Part shown: in pieces, positions 23,244 to 33,430 of the stretch | Layout: the number at the start of each line of letters is the position of its first letter | Position numbering within the stretch: the first letter of the stretch is position 1 | Notes under the pieces: model-generated | What the model saw: only the letters and a program-made list of their open reading frames with translations | Database searches by the model: none | Told to the model about the DNA's origin: nothing | Source: Takakia lepidozioides | Taxonomy: Eukaryota > Streptophyta > Takakiopsida > Takakiales > Takakiaceae | NCBI GenBank assembly: GCA_030704615.1 | Contig: CM060733.1 | Location: forward strand, 14,384,001 to 14,448,000 | DNA: 64,000 nt | Direction: 5' to 3' | Made by a program: the position numbers and the translations under genes

Positions 23244-25273
23244 TAGTATGCAAGCGACATACACTTGGATGTACTTCCATCCATAGTTAAGTGAAAAACT
23301 CATAATATTAAACAAGTGCTTATGTCATCTTATAGATTTTTATCCTCTTCTGTGATTACGTTTCCATCAACTTTTTAGTTTATTGTCCAATCAAATGGTG
23401 TACTTGAGGAAGGTACAACAGGATCAAACAGCCTCGTCTCCTCCTGTAAGGAGGAGCCAACAAACACTCTTGTTCAGACAAATCTGATGAGATTCCTGAC
23501 TCTGGAGTGTTGGTGTACTGAAGTCAATGAAGCATTTTGAATGGTCCTCTAGGATAATGGCCTAGTAGCTCCAAACTTCACATACTTACATGCCTGTACC
23601 TTTCGACCAGTGTTCGTCTGGTATTGGGTCCAACCCCGGGTATTAATTGGGATGTCAGTCGATCAGTGGGGTAGCAGCCTGATCAATACCACGCAGTGCT
23701 CGAGGTTGCCCAGTACCAATACCAGCTCTACACTGGGCTCTTGACCTCGCAACACCACATCGGGAGATTTACTTCGCAGTTGTATAAGTGGTATTGGAGT
23801 GCAGAGGCTTGAATGATTGGTGCCAGTACAGTAAAGGGGGAAATTTTAGCACTCACACAGGTTTCATCAAGCTTCACAGCCGCCAGTAACATATAGAGGA
23901 AATGGCCGATTTCACACAGGAAGGGCCGTCAGGAAATAACCCTTCAAGACGAATACCCTGTCTACCCCTGACATCCTTCACCTCAGAGAGGGCAAACATC
24001 AAAAAAATATGCCCTGCAGGCTGCACTTTGGAAGGGCCCCTTCGATCCTCAACACTGGCAATGACCCTGAAGCCATTATCAGGCTGAATAACGCATCCAC
24101 GTGCGTTTGGCCTGGTGAGATTTATGGACAGTGACCACGTCACGTCACCACTTTAGCATTAAGCAGCCTGGGCCCCCTTGGGCCTCTTCAGCGTTGCAGC
24201 TGATGAATCACAGAGCGTGGTGAGGTCAGGTATTGATCACCGTGCACAAATGGAGGCTACCTCCTCTCATACATTCTCAGCTATTACCTAGAGACTAATA
24301 GAGAGCTTAGAGCTAACGTTATTGGGTGCGTGCACGGGGTTCGACAGGTGTTTGTCAGCTCCATTAGTTCCACCTGGCTCAGGCCGGCAAATAAGGCCTT
24401 TTCGCAATGAAGAGATTGGATTGAATCTTGATGAATTGCCAACTTCGAAGGGAAAACGTAACAACGAGATCCAAGGTAGGTACGTAGCGTATCATTGGAC
24501 GTCCATTAGTGAAATGAGATTTAATGTTGGTCTTCCTGCTCAATCGCTGATGAAGAGGAATAAGTTGCCTGTATATCTTCGAGGAAGAGAGATCGTAGTA
24601 TTGTCAATCCGTCGTAATTTTTACATATTACACTTGGGAATTTGAAATCTGGACTGGACCTGCTGCTTTTTAGCTTGCACAGTCTGGGTGGCGTTGAGTG
24701 GTATCCCTGTAGCATGCCTCACGGTCTTCTCAAGCTTATTTCTCCTTTCTTTTATCAATGGATGCCTATGTTGAACCAAAAAAAATCAATCAGAAAGTAT
24801 GATTGTTGGTACAGTAGCCTGCAGTTGGGATGAAACAGTACAGTGGGAGAAAGTCATCCTGACTCCTGACAGAACCAGCAGTGTTCAAATGGAAGTTCTC
24901 AAAGCTACGTCACCTCCCTCGCTCTCCCCTCGCTGCTGCTACGGGTATCATGTGAGTAGATAAAGAGCTAAGGCATAGCCGAACAGGTGATGGAGACTAT
25001 TTCAAGACAAGCAGACAAGACAAAAGCTTGCCCGACATAAAGTTGGGAGAAGAGACTGGAGATGGAAACTCATGAGATGTAAACTCAACAAACGAAGATA
25101 ATTACATTAGAACAATCAGTGTTGAGGTCCGATTGTGTCAGTGAAAATTGAAGATACCGTAAGTAACATAAGCAACCAATTACAAAGCCTACTGCTCAAA
25201 TACAATCCATAGAGGGCCAATGAACGATGGAAGGAACATTTGGGGAAAAAGAATTCAGCTTGCAACCTTGAGG
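23244..25273. other. Intergenic with a possible small palindromic element
   Basis: No gene recognised. At about 23595-23735, CAGTGTTCGTCTGGTATTGG and an inverted CAGTGTAGAGCTGGTATTGG face each other. This is a small hAT-like candidate, but its 8-bp flanks do not match. An open minus-strand frame at 23874-24143 has mixed composition and no recognisable domain. Confidence 0.35.
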
Positions 25274-25281
25274 GTACATAC

Positions 25282-26100
25282 CAGTGTTGGCCGGGTACCA
25301 TGTTTTGAGCCCTCTGTTTTGAGCCCTCTTCCGGTCCCGGTTATGGCCTACTCCTTGGGAAAAGTGGATGGGGGGTTAGGGTATAACAATAGGTTTGAAA
25401 AACATCTCGGTTACAGGTTCTCATTAAACACATGAATTTTTTCTTGTCCGGTTCTCAATCTACGGGTTATGCCATCTTAAAAATTGCGGGTTCCATGGTA
25501 CCGGTTATGGGATTCATCCATTTTTATATTCTTACTTTCTCTAGCATTTTTGTGTATGTGTGTAAGACTACAGGAGAGGGCTGTGGTATGGTGGTAAGCC
25601 ACTTGTGTATTGGCATGTGGGTCTTGGGTTCAAAAGTTCAACCCCTATCATCTATTCTCTGCCTTCAGGCTGCCCTGTAATACACTAAGTTTATAACTAT
25701 TGTTTTAGCCAAATGCCCAACTAATTAATTTCCTATTTACTTGGACATTCTCAATGTTGTGCACCTAATCTCCCCAACCATTGTAAAAGTATTGTTACTA
25801 ACTTAGTAAGACATAATCAGGATATGTCCATAGGCAATAATCTTAACTACCATCACCAACCCCTATACCAATATTATCTAGAACCGCCTCTACGCCTTCC
25901 ACATTTGCTCCGGATGCTGCTCCGGGTATAACACACTTACAATCACGATGCCGGTTCTCTAGCCGGTTAGGAAAGCTGGATGGCTTTTGCAGGTTCCCTT
26001 CCATAGCCGGTCCCTCGAGGGGCTGCACTTTCCGGGTATGCATATTTGCATAACTGGCAAATAACCGCCGGGCTCAACATGCCATACCCTGCCAACACTG
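25282..26100. mobile_element. Non-autonomous hAT element (819 bp) with perfect 8-bp target duplication
   Basis: GTACATAC flanks both ends (25274-25281 and 26101-26108). The ends are CAGTGTTGGCCGGGTACC and, inverted, CAGTGTTGGCAGGGTATGG. The inverted similarity continues to a ttgagccc segment about 30 bases in. The interior has CCGGTT/CCGGTC motifs near both ends and a short tandem of gttttgagccctct. No transposase frame. It must be mobilised in trans, most simply by a relative of the 47733-55166 element. Confidence 0.85.
25586..25660 (+). repeat. tRNA-like segment (SINE head candidate)
   Basis: Inside the hAT MITE, tatggtggtaagccac resembles a pol III box A region, and gggttcaaaagttcaacccc resembles a T-arm/box B. 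A full cloverleaf is not convincing, so this is not called a tRNA gene. Confidence 0.3.
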
Positions 26101-26108
26101 GTACATAC

Positions 26109-27156
26109 GGACATACATTTGGTATCGCGAGGTGATAAATTGAGAAACCTTCACCTGGGGAATCTAGAACTTCTTCCGTGATGAAAGATTTAAGAGACTT
26201 ATTATCGCTGCAGCCTGCCGTGCAGTCAGACAACTATCTAACCCAACTGACAAGCACTTTCTAGAGGGTTTTGGTGGAAGACACGTGGTCAGGATCACCA
26301 TAATAGAGCCTGCACCGTAGTGATATCCCTGCAGACGTGCACTCTGCAAAGCAATCACGCAGTACTGCTGTCGGTTGCTCAAGAAGGTCCTCACGAAACT
26401 GCTCGCATTGGGTACTGGACTTTCTTCTTAGTTCTACAACACTTTCACCTACTGCATTGCGTTACTATTCTACTTTCACGGATTGGTATGTTTCTAGTTG
26501 TTGTATGAGCAAGGATCGGGCCCCACAGGGTCTATATAGACTGTTGCATTTCATCATCCACCACTAAATGCCTGTTTAAATGGGAGTAATGAGCTGGGGA
26601 TGCAGAAAGTAAGCTATCCAAACTTTTCTCTTCTCTCTCCTGTCCAAAATCTCGCCATGAATGTTGAGGCTGTTACCGTACACTGTTGTTTTTTCTGGGG
26701 CGACCTGGCAAGTGACAGAGGTAGTGAATGGTGCTAGGCTGGCGGGATTTGCCTCCCGCCATTCACTACCGCTGCTTTCTTTCTTCCATTTAAAGTCGCT
26801 GGCGGGGCTACTCGTGTATTCTAACTAACTCCCATGTGGCGAAATACGCTGGCGCCTCTAGATAGAAGGCTACATTACAGGTGGCATGATCTGACAGGCC
26901 CAGAATGGTCGATCAGGCGCCATTGTAATCCGCGACTGGTTGGCGATTGTTCTGGAGGTTACGCCGTATAATTCCTTTGTACATGTAGCTGACCCATTTG
27001 TCAGTTCGAAATCTGGCCACATTTAAAAACAAAAAAAATAAAAACAACTAAAAAATCACAGCCCGCCAGCTAGTTTTGGTAAATGGAAAAAAATAAATAA
27101 AAAAATAAAATAAAAATTTGTTGTTAAAAAGAAAAATAAAAATAAAAAGAAAATAA
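26109..27156. other. Intergenic with hairpin and dispersed repeat
   Basis: No gene. 26720-26770 forms a strong hairpin: ggtagtgaatgg pairs with ccattcactacc, with an inner ggcggga/tcccgcc stem. 26795-27030 is related to 47440-47650 (shared cccatgtggcga, gtagctgacc and cgaaatctggc blocks in the same order), so both are copies of one dispersed repeat. Confidence 0.5.
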
Positions 27157-28059
27157 TCCCCCGTTCCTGGGTGGTGTCCCATTTCTACGCCTCATGGCGA
27201 GGTTACTGTGAAAGAGGTTATTTTTCCTCTCACTATAAACTAAGGGGCCTGATTTGTGAGCTGTCGCTCCCAGTGTTTCCCTTAATTAAGAAAAAAAAGA
27301 AGAAAAAGACAAAAAAGAAAAAACTGTTGTAGACCTGAATTGGTGATGGCAGTCTGTAATGTGGGCCAAAAACATTCTGTGCAATTTGACCTCTCTGAAT
27401 TTAAGAGAGAGGGAAATTTGGAAATTTCTTTGTTTGGGGATATTTGGAAGGAGGACGAGCAATAGGGAGGTAGGAACAGGTGAGCAACGAGAAGAAGACA
27501 TGTGTTCTGACGTCATTTGGGGCTATGGACACGTGGCTGAGACCAAGCTTGGGAAGGGTGGAGCAGACAGGGCCTGCCTGGGGTGAGTGTACAATACTTA
27601 GTAATAAAGGAGGGGAGGGTTGTGCTCTGCGCCCCCCCCCCGCCCTCCAACTTACTATTTAACACCTACAAGGCATCCACTAATAATAATAATTATATAA
27701 TAACAAATGGAAACATGGAATACGAATCAGAAGATAATAGGAATAAAAAAAGGAATAATGTATCTTCAATACTAAAATAGAATTCGAATAGACCAGAATA
27801 ATAAGCCACCCAGAGTTGCGTGGGCCATGTATTTAGCAAAACGTTCCTCCTAGTTTGCCTTGACATCCCACCCAACTCCAACTTGGAAAGCGTTGTATTT
27901 TGTTTTTTTATTTTTTTTATTTTTTGATATGGAAACACATGGGAGCGACAGCTCACAAATCATGCCCCTTAGTTTATAGCGAGAGGAAAAAAATAACCTC
28001 ATTCAGAGTAACCGCGCCGTGAAGGCTTTCGCATGGGACACCACCCAAGGGAAGGGGGA
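27157..28059. mobile_element. Long-TIR (Mutator-like) element, 903 bp
   Basis: About 125 bases at 27157-27280 (tcccccgttcctgggtggtg ... cagtgtttcc) are repeated inverted at 27931-28059. They share gggtggtgtcccat, ggttatttttcctctc, ctataaactaaggggc and tgtgagctgtcgctccca. TIRs of this length are typical of MULEs. The interior is A-rich with no credible transposase, so the element is non-autonomous. A 9-bp target duplication was not evident. Confidence 0.65.
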
Positions 28060-28070
28060 AAAGAACATAC

Positions 28071-28786
28071 TAGTGTTGGACCAGTACATAGGTCTGGGGC
28101 GGGTATCAACTAGGGTAAGGATAATGGTATGAATGATCATACCAGGCTGTACCTGCAAGGGCAAGACCCGGCAATACCCTGGTGGGGTAGGATACATGGA
28201 CTTTAAAAAAAAAAATCTGGCGCAAACCAGACCGTGTGGGTATCACAGGTGTGTCCTTATGTTCCTACTTCTTTCTGCTTCCATTTCCCCAGCCTGCACA
28301 TTGCCAGCAGGTTATACCATGCATGTGCCGTTCCAGGGAGAGGATGCATGGGTACGGTTTAGGGTAGTTTTCATTAGGGATGTTACAAGATGCTAATATG
28401 TTTGAAGAGGAGTAGATGAAATGCAATGTGTTACTTTTTGCATTTCAAGAGTGATATAGAAGAGTTAGGGCCATTTGGGAAATTGAAATGGGCCATTTGG
28501 TCTATTTTATTTTTTGTTTTTATTTTATTTATTTTTATTTTTAAGAGTTAGAAAGAACTGCACTAGTGCAGTTGGTCTGGCATATACCAGGCTGGTATGA
28601 CTTTTAAAAATTTGTCTAATACCATACTAGTCTGATTCTCACTTTGTTACCAGACCATATACCATACCAAACTATCAAATTTACACATCATTTGATACCA
28701 GTACCATACTGGTTTAAATCATTCGACTCTACCCCAATACCCTTACCCTAGTGGTATCAAAAAACCATGATACAGTCCAACATTGG
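28071..28786. mobile_element. Non-autonomous hAT element (716 bp) with perfect 8-bp target duplication
   Basis: GAACATAC flanks both ends (28063-28070 and 28787-28794). Ends: TAGTGTTGGACCAGTACA and, inverted, CAATGTTGGACTGTATCA. Inverted similarity continues through an actagggtaagg block about 45 bases in. The interior is rich in ggtat/ataccag motifs and has no transposase. It inserted about a dozen bases from the right end of the long-TIR element. Confidence 0.85.
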
Positions 28787-28799
28787 AACATACCACAGC

Positions 28800-28880
28800 C
28801 TCAAGGTAGCAGGATTTGACCCCAAAATCATCTGGATGGCACTGAGTGCACTGTCTAGCTGAGCTACCAACTGTTGGTAT
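28800..28880 (-). repeat. tRNA-derived SINE head
   Basis: On the minus strand, ggtagctcagctagacagtg fits box A of a tRNA promoter, and ggggtcaaatcctgc fits the T-arm/box B. They are spaced as in a tRNA, but anticodon and acceptor stems do not pair well, so a tRNA-derived SINE or dead tRNA is more likely than a functional tRNA. Confidence 0.4.
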
Positions 28881-29099
28881 TCCTGTAGTTATGTCACCAG
28901 GTAGGAGAAAGACAGCATGATATCAGCCAAGAGGCCTTTGTATTCTAGGCCAACAAAGAAGGTTCATTACCCATCTCCACTCGGCATGCAACCTTATGCT
29001 GGTTTGTGGTTTGTCCAAATAGGCTTCATTGGTACCTGATTTACAGTGGTTTGTAGCTCTGTTAATAGTTGATATTGCGACATCATAGCTCCATCGACC

Positions 29100-29640
29100 T
29101 TGTGTTAGAAACACTTACTTTGAGTGGATAGGTACAGTCAATCCTGGACTCGACGGGTATTTACAAGCGAACTTTTTAGTAGCCAGTATATATAGAAGGC
29201 GAGACTGGACACTCTTCAGTCTCGCCAACACAAGTTCAAGCTACTCTTGTTTCCAATCCCAGTAATCCAGTCTAGCTTCCAGTACTCTAGTCCAGTTTCC
29301 AGTATCTAGTACGCCAGTCTAGTTTCCAGCATTCCAGTATCCAAGTCATGTTCCAGTATCTTGCACTATTGTCCATTGTTATAAAGATCATCTCGATTCG
29401 TGTATACCCATCATGCATTCGGCCACACCGACTTTGACTTCTTGTCTAGTCTTCTACCTCTAGTCTGATCTCTTAATTATTTTTAATATTGGTCAGCTCG
29501 ATCCTAGTAGGTAATTCAATAGATTATACGATTAAACGGTCATAAAGTCCCTTATAGCATGATCAAAGAGCAACCTATATCAATTTTTGTAATATTTATA
29601 ACTTATTCATATCATCTTAAAAAATTATGCTGCAACTCTT
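29100..29640 (+). repeat. LTR-like region with imperfect CCAGT tandem repeats
   Basis: A TATATATA box at about 29188 is followed by an array (29258-29360) of roughly 20-base imperfect repeats of the form ccagtntctagttt. This looks like the R/U5 part of a retrotransposon LTR, beginning perhaps at TGTTAGAAACA (29103). No second LTR, primer-binding site or target duplication was found. Confidence 0.3.
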
Positions 29641-31063
29641 GGAGTGTGTGGGACCAGTTTGTCGTTAATCCTTGATTGATTCTAAGATTGGATTCCAAAT
29701 TCATGTGACCAAGAGCAGACTTGAGCTTGCACTGTCGGTCATAGGGCATGATACCTTATGTGAGATCTCAAGATAAACGTTCGGATCTGTTCTGGCACAA
29801 TGTGCCGCCTCTAACACCTGTAGTAAATACTCAAAGGGGCAGTGTGCCATCCATGTTTATGAAAGGCCAAGATGAGCAGGGGGTGGTGTACTGGTCACTC
29901 GGTCACTTGTTACCTAATCGATTGGTCTGGGTACCTGTCATGGTATAATATAAATTCTATTATATGAACAGTTGGGTAGGGGAGGGGTCCGTTGGCACCG
30001 ACAATGAGATAGGGATTCCTTGAACAAATAAATTTCAGGGTAGAGCTGTGCCAAGCTGCGACACGGGTAATTGGGGCATATGCATGGTAAGAGCAGGGGG
30101 TATTGTGTGGTCCAGTGACCGATCTTAGTTTGGATTGGGGATTGGTATGGAATGAGTAGAAAAAAAAACCCCGCTAGAGCAGGATCCACGGTTATTGGGG
30201 TGATATGTATGCCAGCGAGGTGAAGTGGCTCTTAGTTACACCGGCAACGTCCTCTCTCTCTCTCTCTCTCTCTCTCTATGCCAGCGGAAATACATATAAT
30301 GGACGGACATAGGGTTTTCCTGCGTTATTAGGGTCTAAATGGTGTGTAAATATAAATTTAAACATGCAGAAAGAGCTTGAAAAAGAGAAACCGAAAAAAA
30401 AAACTTTGGCAAAAACCCAAGTTTCGCTTGCAAAACCCAATTTTTGGGTGGTAAATGGGGATGTTGTTCACAAATGTTTGTAAAAATTCATATATTGGAT
30501 TTTTAATGCCACATTGGTTTGCTGACCTTTGAGTTCTCGCAAAAACATTTGTGGTTGTTTGTGTTCATCTGAGTTCAACTTTAGTCAATTAATTTTGTCG
30601 CATAAGGACAGTTTTCATGATAATTAATTTTTTCGCGTGGGCGCCAGTTGGTTTCGCTACTGCATATTCTTAGGATTTTAGAGAGAATAGGAAATATGCC
30701 TATCATGCTCACACGCTACCCAGCCTCGTTTAGATTCCATAGTTGGAGAGTGTGAATCAAAAGCTCTCCTACCATAAGTCTCCAAAGAATGAAAATAATG
30801 TAGGAGCCAACAGCAAGTTCCATCAAAATTGACTCTTTCGACTTTTGGATCAAATTTGGGACCACCCCCTACCCTTGGCCCAAATCTTGCTTCCACTGAA
30901 ACGACGTGTGAATTTTGTGTCTTGGCTGCTAAACGATTCAGATTTGTTTCAGACAAGGTATTACAAGTACCACTACAAGTGTTTGAGGGTCAAATATACG
31001 ACATACATTTGGAGAGAATACTTTGTAGTCAGTGGTGTGGTGTTGAAAGCAGACTTGAGTGAG
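29641..31063. other. Intergenic with CT microsatellite
   Basis: A (CT)n run of about 26 bases lies at 30252-30277. No gene supported. The right end is the 3' flank of the SIS gene. Confidence 0.45.
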
Positions 31064-31849
31064 TCATTCGAGGTTAGTGTGGCGAGCCCTCATGCTTTCC
31101 GCGGTTTCACCCAATTGTGTGCGCAGCAAAAACACAACAATCTCGAAAAGTAGGAACATGGCGCCTTCGTAGACGCTACCCATCGGTAGAATCTTGTCTT
31201 GTCCTTGCTGCTTGGCATCCACATGAGCTTCCCCTAAGAATCCTGTCGATCCTTCGCCAACTTCATCGTCAGCCATAGTTTGCGCTGATAAGTAGATTAC
31301 TGTGTGCGCGAGGCTGGGGGCCTTCCCTGCCGGTTGTGCTGTCACCACCACCACCCTCGCATCTGCACTGCAAGGAAATCTTCAGTAACAACGAGAAAAT
31401 TGTATACCAGGAAAGAGGAAAAATGGAACATGTCGAGTCCCATATTCACAATCGGAGAGAATTTCTAAGCTGGAGACCTGTGTGAACTTGGGTGGGCTTG
31501 GTACTCGTGAAATACCTGCGTTTCGGGCGGTTGTGATGAGCGCATTGACACTGCTGAATGACCCTGGTCCAGCGCTTGCAATGAAAAGGTCACCTTTGCC
31601 AGCCGGCGGGCAGCTCATGTCTCCCAAACAGTGAGCATTCAGCCCTAGATGGTACAAGCGCATCGTGAACGCACGCATCATGAGACCCTCTCGTCCTACT
31701 CCATGAAGCACAATGCGCCCTTCTTTTGCCCGAACAATTTCCTCTACAAGGTCTATTGCCGGGTTTTTGTCAACATTTTCCCCTGGCTTGAACACTTGTT
31801 GGAGCTCTCCAACTACTTGTGCTACCATGGACGCCAGACTTCCAGCCAT
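31064..31849 (-). CDS. SIS-domain sugar-phosphate isomerase, 3-hexulose-6-phosphate isomerase-like
   Basis: Single SIS domain protein of 210 residues in two exons: 31516-31849 and 31064-31362 (join N-A/D-A-R-VVVVTAQP, phases agree). The SIS fold binds phosphosugars. The core reads RIVLHGVGREGLMMRAFTMR, then LGDMSCPPAGKGDLFIASAG with the Ser-rich phosphate loop GPGSFSSVNALI. The C-terminus (LPMGSVYEGAMFLLFE ... RARHTNLE) is the signature of bacterial and archaeal 6-phospho-3-hexuloisomerase (HxlB/PHI), which interconverts hexulose-6-phosphate and fructose-6-phosphate. Plants keep related SIS proteins without a formaldehyde pathway, so the substrate is unknown. No clear transit peptide precedes MAGSLASMVAQVVGEL. 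Confidence 0.85.
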
Positions 31850-33330
31850 GGCTGCATGTACAGCCTTGCCGCAATTCTACTGTCTCTGTCCTCGCAATAC
31901 GAAATCTCCTCCGAAATCAGCTACACTGCACATCGTATCAACTCTTTCCTGCCTAGCTTCCTTTCTCTCACGACTTCGTTCACTTGAGGCATCTGCATGC
32001 TCAGTCCAGCCCGGTTGACAATCTACTTAGAATTTGGCCATGGCAGGACGGTGTAAGAAGGGATAAGAATGCGGAACTGCAGGGGGTTCAGAAATATCAA
32101 CTTCCACGTGCATACACTGAGGGACTTCATCCTATCAAGATTGCAAAAGAAATGAAACTACATCATATGAAAATTGATAACGTCCGTGGAAAGCTCAAAG
32201 AGCTTATGGGACGAGAGATACCAGAAAGCTCGATAAGGACCCAACACAAGAGACCCCGAAACAACAATTGACAGTCAGGGGTAGGCCTAAGAATGAAAGC
32301 TTCGTGCAGATAGGCAACTAAGCATTTCTGATCCTCATCGTGGAAGACCTCGGTATCATAGTGACGGAGAAATATTCCAACAAGTGATTTGGTGTTACCT
32401 GGCTACCATAGAACGTAATTCAGACAGTGCAAGCCTCTCGACCAAGCACAAAGATTCCAGTGTGGGAATTACTCCATTATGTGCAGGATGTCGGATCCAT
32501 TTGAAGCTCAAGCTTCAATCTGGACAGAGCACAGGTGTATCTAACTTCAACTTTCGTAATGATGCTCCGTAGCAAAATGAATCGAAAACTCTGGAATATG
32601 TCGACGCAACTTTTGTAGTCTAACGATTGTAAAATCCAGTTGAACGAGCAGAAAAGCTCTCTCTCTAGTTTTCTTGTTCTTTTTGTTTAAAGAGAATGGG
32701 GAATATTGAAGTTATCCGTACAGTCATCTTGAGTTTGGGCCCCACTTTGGATCTGTACCTAGTGTTTCAACCCCACTTTGAGTGCAAACATAAAGTCAGC
32801 CAAACACAGTATGAGATAGCCAAACACGGTTCGAATTTGCAGCAGTATGAGTCCTGCTAGTCTATCAGCAACTCTCCATTTGTCACCCCCCTGCAGCTCG
32901 GCAAAACCCAAACTGGGAATGAAACTAGTCTGACCCCAAGTTTTGATGATGAAAGCAGTTCCATTCTGTGTTTTTTCTCTTTGTATTAGTTTGAGCCCCA
33001 GTTTTGTAACTCGTCCCCTATTTTGGCGGTGGTACTTAAACGGATAACTTTAATATGTAAAGAAAATGTGCATCGCAATCTGCATGGAAAACTGAGCATG
33101 AGAATATGATGTGGGAATGTTGCACTGAGACACAATTGCAAATTCAGAGCTTCTCAAAATGTGTCAAGAGATCACTCATCACATTATTCTCAAGATATTT
33201 ACCTCAATGAATTACTATATCGGATAAAGAAGATGACAGCGAAGCATATAGGTTTGAAATAATCTAAATTGAACCCTGCATCTCGGAAATCCAGTTGTTG
33301 CATAATGATCAGTGTACCAATATTTTGAAC
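31850..33330. other. SIS upstream region, intergenic
   Basis: No gene or structured repeat could be supported. Confidence 0.4.
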
Positions 33331-33430
33331 GGTATGTCCAAAGCCTCCTCCCGCGCCCTTGCTGTGCATATCCTGCAATCATCGCACTCCACGACACCAC
33401 ATCTTGTTCAGCCATGAAGGTTCCTAGGGA
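33331..33430 (-). pseudogene. PPR-protein remnant
   Basis: A minus-strand frame reads AEQDVVSWSAMIAGYAQQGR, a textbook fragment of a plant PLS-type pentatricopeptide repeat (DVVSWSAMIAGYAQ). Neighbouring residues in any frame do not continue the repeat array convincingly. It is therefore a small decayed fragment, not a gene. Confidence 0.5.

Noticed and set aside
23595-23740. Small hAT MITE
   Set aside because: The inverted CAGTG...CTGGTATTGG ends are attractive, but the flanking 8-mers (ctttcgac and ggctcttg) do not match, so it was not listed as a confirmed element.
25586-25660. Functional tRNA gene
   Set aside because: Box-like motifs are present, but acceptor and anticodon stems do not pair.
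30252-30277. CT run as a regulatory GAGA site
   Set aside because: Far from any gene start in this window; a plain microsatellite is the simpler reading.
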